In this document: piece after piece, positions 60,449-64,000 of the stretch
Numbering within the stretch: position 1 is the stretch's first letter
Layout of the letters: every line of letters begins with the position of its first letter
DNA from: an uncultured Bacteroidota bacterium
Lineage (GTDB): Bacteria > Bacteroidota > Bacteroidia > Chitinophagales > Chitinophagaceae
Length of the DNA stretch: 64,000 nt
Assembly: GCA_903906365.1 (NCBI GenBank)
Contig: CAIVKC010000036.1
Coordinates: 34,940-98,939 of the forward strand
Direction of reading: 5' to 3'
Notes under the pieces: generated by a model
What the model saw: only the letters and a program-made list of their open reading frames with translations
The model's database searches: none
What the model was told of the DNA's origin: nothing
Position numbers and translations under genes: made by a program

Positions 60449-63400
60449 ATGTCAACCAGATCCAGATTATTTTATTCCCTGACCCTCCTGTTCCTGCTGG
60501 GCGGGTGCACCCTTTCTTATGGCGCGGCGGCTTTCCTGCCTGAGGGATCCCGTACCGGCGGCGATTCCACCCGAAAGGATACGACCCGCTTCACGGCCAA
60601 CAAAGGCCTTCCCCTCAAGCCGGTTCGTAAAATCAGTTTTTCCACCCGTGAAGGTTCCTGGATGAGCCTGGACGTGAGTCCTGACGGGCAAACCATTGCT
60701 TTTGACCTCATGGGTGACCTGTATACCATGCCCATCAGCGGTGGAAAGGCAACCGCCCTGACCAGGGGTATGGCCTATGATGTTCATCCGCGCTATAGCC
60801 CCGATGGCAAGCGCATCCTTTTTATCTCCGATCGAAGCGGGGCTGATAACCTCTGGTACATTGATTTGGAAAAAAAGGATACCGTCCAGCTTACCAGCGA
60901 TGTCAACCAGTATTTTCCGGATGCCTGCTGGACACCGGACGGCGACTATATCATCTATACCAAAGGGAGGCGCAATATCAAACTCTATATGGTACACCGC
61001 AAAGGCGGCTCGGGCATTCAGCTCATCGATGCCCCCGCTTCGCTTAAAACCATCGATCCGGCCGTGAGTGCAGACGGCCGGTACATATATTACTCCGAAC
61101 GCCATGGGGCCTGGAACTACAATGCCATGATGCCCCAGTACCAGCTCGGCGTCTATGACCGCGAAAACGGCAAGACCAATACCATCACCTCCCGCTACGG
61201 GTCTGCCTTTACGCCGGTGCTGTCCCGTGATGGCAAGTGGCTGGTCTATGGCAACCGTTTTGAAGACAAGACCGGCCTGGTTATCCGGGACCTGAAAACC
61301 GGGGACGAGAAATGGCTTGCCTATCCCGTTCAGCGGGACGAGCAGGAATCCATCGCACCCCTGGGGGTGCTGCCCGCCATGGCCTTTACCCCGGACAGCA
61401 AATTCCTGATTGCCTCTTATGGCGGAAAAATTTTCCGCATACCCATTGACGGGAGTGCCCCCATGGAAATTCCCTTCAGCGCAGATATTGACCTGGAACT
61501 GGGTCCCAAGCTGGAGTTTAAGTATCCGGTCTCCGATACGGCCTACCAGCAATCCACCCAGATCCGGGATGCGGTTCCTTCCCCCGACGGCAAAAAACTC
61601 GCTTTTACCGTCCTCAACCGGCTCTACGTGATGGACTATCCGGGCGGCCAGCCCAGGCGCCTGACCGGCAACGAATTTACCGAAGCCCAGCCCGCCTGGT
61701 CTCCCGATGGCAGCTCCATCGCATTTTGCAGCTGGAGCAGTGATGGCGGCCATATTTACCGGGTTACCCTGGGTGCAAAAGGGAATTCCCTGCAGAAACT
61801 GACCACAGAACCGGCCCTGTACCAGGGCCTGACCTATAATAGAAAGGGAGACCGGATTGTTTTCCTGCGCAGCGGGGCCCGCAATTTCAAAGAAGCGTAT
61901 GGTCCGGGATTCGATGGCAGTGAAGATGACCTCTGCTGGATACCTTCCTCCGGAGGGCCGGTGCAGGTGATCGATCAATCCAGGGGAAGGTATAACCCCC
62001 ATTTTGTCAATGGAATGGATGACCGCATCTTTCTCAACAACGGGGACGGTGACCTGCTGTCTGTGAAATGGGACGGAACGGATGAAAAAAAGATAGCCCA
62101 CGTCACGGGTATTACCACTTTTGGCTCCATACCCACCCACTATGGCAGGCCGGACGCTGCCGGGATGAAGGACCTGCTGGATTCCGATGAATCGGACCAG
62201 GAAAGGGAAGTGGTCAGACCTTCTGCCGCGGCCTTCATCACCATGTCCCCCACCGGCGACCGCGCGCTGACCCAAATCAATAATAATATTTATGTGGTGA
62301 CCATACCCCGTTCCGGTAAGCTGAACAATATCTCTGTCGCCTCTGCCGAAAACGCGGAGTTCCCCGCCCGCAAGCTGACCGAAATCGGCGGGGAGTTCCC
62401 CAGCTGGCAGGCCGATGGCAAGACCGCACACTGGAGTTTGGGCAGCACCCATTTTGTCTATGATGTCAACCAGGCACAGGCCTTTGACGACAGCCTGGCC
62501 GAATCCAAAAAGATACTAGAAAAGAGGACCGCCGATTCATTGGCCAGGCTCAGTGCCGATCCTTTATTGAAGAAGGCCGCCGACTCGGCCAGGAAGGTCC
62601 AGGATTCCCTGAAAGCCCGGGATACCGCCGCAAAAAAGGCGGAAAAAACCGAAGCCCCTGTATTCAGGGCCCAGGAAAATGAGGTGAAGGTCTTTTTCAA
62701 AAAGGACCTCCCGCATCAGTCCATATTGCTCAAAAACGCCCGCATTGTGACCATGAAAGGGGAGGAAGTGATTGAAAACGGGGATGTGCTGGTGGAGAAC
62801 AACCGAATCCGTGCCACTGGCCGGGCCGGGACCCTGAATGCGCCGCCGGGTGCTCAGGTCATGGACCTGTCAGGCAAGACCATCATTCCCGGGTTTGTGG
62901 ACCCCCATGCCCACATGTGGCCCAACTGGGGCATCCATAAAAACCAGATATGGATCTATGCAATGAACCTGGCCTATGGAGTAACGACTACCCGAGATCC
63001 GCAGACCGCCACCACCGACGTGCTGACCTACAGTGATATGGTGGATGCGGGGATGATGGCAGGCCCCAGAGTGTATTCCACCGGCCCGGGCGTAGGCTTC
63101 TGGTTTTATAATGTCAGGGACTCCGCGGAATCAGAGAGCATACTCAAGCAGTACAGCAAATATTTCCATACCAAGTATATCAAAATGTACCTGACCGGCA
63201 ACCGCAAACAGCGTCAGTGGATCATCGAAGCAGCCCGTCACCAGCAGCTCATGCCCACCACCGAAGGCGGACTTGATTTCAAGCTCAATATGACCAACCT
63301 GCTGGACGGATATCCCGGGCACGAACATGCGCTGCCCATCTATCCGCTGTACAGCGATGTTTTCACCTCCATCGCGAAGGCCCATATGATCGTCACGCCC

Positions 63401-63973
63401 ACCTTGATTGTTTCCTATGGCGGCCCTTTTGCGGAAAACTATTTCTGGGAGACCGAAAACCCGTACCATGATCCCAAGGTCCAGCATTTTATGGCCTATG
63501 AAGAACTGGCTTCCAAGACCCGGCGGGTGAACAGCTGGTTCATGCCCGAAGAACAGGTTTTTCCCAAACACGCCAAAAACATGAAGGCGCTGGTGGAAGC
63601 CGGGGGCATGGTGGGAGTGGGCAGCCACGGGGAATTCCAGGGCCTTGGTTTTCACTGGGAACTCTGGGCCCTGCAAAGCGGTGGCATGAAGACCATCGAT
63701 GCCCTGCGCTGCGCCACCATCCTGGGGGCCGAAGGCCTCGGGCTGGACAGGGACCTGGGAAGTATTGAAACCGGTAAACTGGCCGATCTGATCATCTTGG
63801 ATAAGAACCCCCTGGAAAATATCCGCAATACCAATACCATCCTGTACGTGATGAAAAACGGCCGGCTCTATGATGGCAATACAGCCGATGAATTGTACCC
63901 GGATAAAAAACAGCTCAATACCAGTGAGTGGAAATATAATAAGCCCGCCATGACCACCACCATCAAAGAATAA
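60449..63973 (+). CDS. Secreted TolB-like beta-propeller fused to an amidohydrolase
   Basis: 1174 residues. Exported: signal peptide about 1-25, with a possible lipobox LLGGC. Residues about 60-680 hold repeated PD40/TolB-type blades (DVSPDGQTIAFD, YSPDGKRILFIS, WTPDGDYIIYT, WSPDGSSIAFC). A charged, alanine-rich linker (about 690-745) follows. Residues 760-1150 form an imidazolonepropionase-like amidohydrolase with the metal motif FVDPHAHM (H820, H822), later KYIKMYL and GVGSHGEFQGLG, and ending GKLADLIILDKNPLENI. It probably hydrolyses a cyclic amide or peptide-like substrate outside the cytoplasm. Complete within the window. Confidence 0.92.
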   Translation: MSTRSRLFYSLTLLFLLGGCTLSYGAAAFLPEGSRTGGDSTRKDTTRFTANKGLPLKPVRKISFSTREGSWMSLDVSPDGQTIAFDLMGDLYTMPISGGKATALTRGMAYDVHPRYSPDGKRILFISDRSGADNLWYIDLEKKDTVQLTSDVNQYFPDACWTPDGDYIIYTKGRRNIKLYMVHRKGGSGIQLIDAPASLKTIDPAVSADGRYIYYSERHGAWNYNAMMPQYQLGVYDRENGKTNTITSRYGSAFTPVLSRDGKWLVYGNRFEDKTGLVIRDLKTGDEKWLAYPVQRDEQESIAPLGVLPAMAFTPDSKFLIASYGGKIFRIPIDGSAPMEIPFSADIDLELGPKLEFKYPVSDTAYQQSTQIRDAVPSPDGKKLAFTVLNRLYVMDYPGGQPRRLTGNEFTEAQPAWSPDGSSIAFCSWSSDGGHIYRVTLGAKGNSLQKLTTEPALYQGLTYNRKGDRIVFLRSGARNFKEAYGPGFDGSEDDLCWIPSSGGPVQVIDQSRGRYNPHFVNGMDDRIFLNNGDGDLLSVKWDGTDEKKIAHVTGITTFGSIPTHYGRPDAAGMKDLLDSDESDQEREVVRPSAAAFITMSPTGDRALTQINNNIYVVTIPRSGKLNNISVASAENAEFPARKLTEIGGEFPSWQADGKTAHWSLGSTHFVYDVNQAQAFDDSLAESKKILEKRTADSLARLSADPLLKKAADSARKVQDSLKARDTAAKKAEKTEAPVFRAQENEVKVFFKKDLPHQSILLKNARIVTMKGEEVIENGDVLVENNRIRATGRAGTLNAPPGAQVMDLSGKTIIPGFVDPHAHMWPNWGIHKNQIWIYAMNLAYGVTTTRDPQTATTDVLTYSDMVDAGMMAGPRVYSTGPGVGFWFYNVRDSAESESILKQYSKYFHTKYIKMYLTGNRKQRQWIIEAARHQQLMPTTEGGLDFKLNMTNLLDGYPGHEHALPIYPLYSDVFTSIAKAHMIVTPTLIVSYGGPFAENYFWETENPYHDPKVQHFMAYEELASKTRRVNSWFMPEEQVFPKHAKNMKALVEAGGMVGVGSHGEFQGLGFHWELWALQSGGMKTIDALRCATILGAEGLGLDRDLGSIETGKLADLIILDKNPLENIRNTNTILYVMKNGRLYDGNTADELYPDKKQLNTSEWKYNKPAMTTTIKE

Positions 63974-64000
63974 GGGATATAGTCTGATCCTGTTTTGCAA

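Noticed and set aside
60467..62452. A 661-codon open frame antisense to the propeller-amidohydrolase gene
   Set aside because: It is a shadow of strongly biased GC-rich codons; composition is not protein-like and no family feature is visible, whereas the opposite strand has clear blade repeats.
1..64000. tRNA, rRNA, CRISPR arrays, insertion sequences, prophage genes and toxin-antitoxin pairs
   Set aside because: I scanned the intergenic regions by eye for cloverleaf ends, regular direct repeats, transposase motifs and terminal inverted repeats and saw none; a covariance or profile search could still find small RNAs.

Overview
The window looks like chromosomal DNA of a free-living member of the Bacteroidota, most likely a gliding-lineage Chitinophagaceae-type organism. 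The evidence is: several upstream regions with the Bacteroidetes -7 box (TAnnTTTG) and almost no Shine-Dalgarno sequences; a secreted protein with a type IX secretion (T9SS) C-terminal sorting domain; the gliding lipoprotein GldB; a GldB/NadE divergent pair; an N-acylornithine (not ornithine) carbamoyltransferase in the arginine operon; a bacterial PcrB/GGGP-synthase homologue; and many short SCSK/SSC-type lipoproteins. No phage, insertion sequence, CRISPR array, tRNA or rRNA was recognised. The window is mostly housekeeping and envelope genes.

Layout. 1-1.4 kb: a PhoB-like response regulator followed by a histidine kinase cut by the window edge. 1.7-7.1 kb: a large secreted protein ending in a possible caspase-like His/Cys domain, an ABC exporter, and a serine-rich lipoprotein. 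7.4-11.8 kb: F-type ATP synthase genes atpB-E-F-H-A, closed by a strong terminator directly after atpA, with no atpG following. 12.1-15.1 kb: two secreted proteins, one with a T9SS sorting domain. 15.3-20.4 kb: an orphan LytTR regulator, an M28 metallopeptidase, a large MscS channel and a DUF4251 protein. 20.6-29.4 kb: a leftward arginine biosynthesis operon (GNAT acyltransferase, argG, cupin, argC, argD, argF', argB, argE', argH) that appears to cover glutamate to arginine through N-acylated intermediates. Its leader holds a small ORF and a terminator-like hairpin.

29.8-34.4 kb: an archaeal-type prenylglyceryl-phosphate synthase and the class II (B12-dependent) ribonucleotide reductase. 34.5-38.5 kb: small envelope proteins, a fatty-acid desaturase with a hairpin next to its start, and an ECF sigma factor with a membrane partner. 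38.6-47.4 kb: envelope and polysaccharide genes (flippase, unknown glycan protein, GldB, NadE, Omp85-type barrel, DedA protein, GT4 glycosyltransferase); the last three are visibly more AT-rich. 48.4-53.3 kb: a MoxR/DUF58/BatD-like/VWA operon of the aerotolerance type, then rsgA. 53.3-56.4 kb: small proteins, a gamma-carbonic anhydrase, a class III aminotransferase and a VOC protein. 56.5-60.3 kb: the glycerol operon glpK-glpD-glpF. 60.4-64 kb: a large secreted beta-propeller/amidohydrolase fusion.

I found no wholly new multi-gene system. The observations most worth following are: the arginine operon (an atypical residue at the known substrate-specificity position of ArgF', and a possible attenuator leader), the possible secreted caspase-fold protein at 1.7-3.9 kb, the ATP synthase operon ending without atpG, and several conspicuous RNA hairpins at operon junctions.
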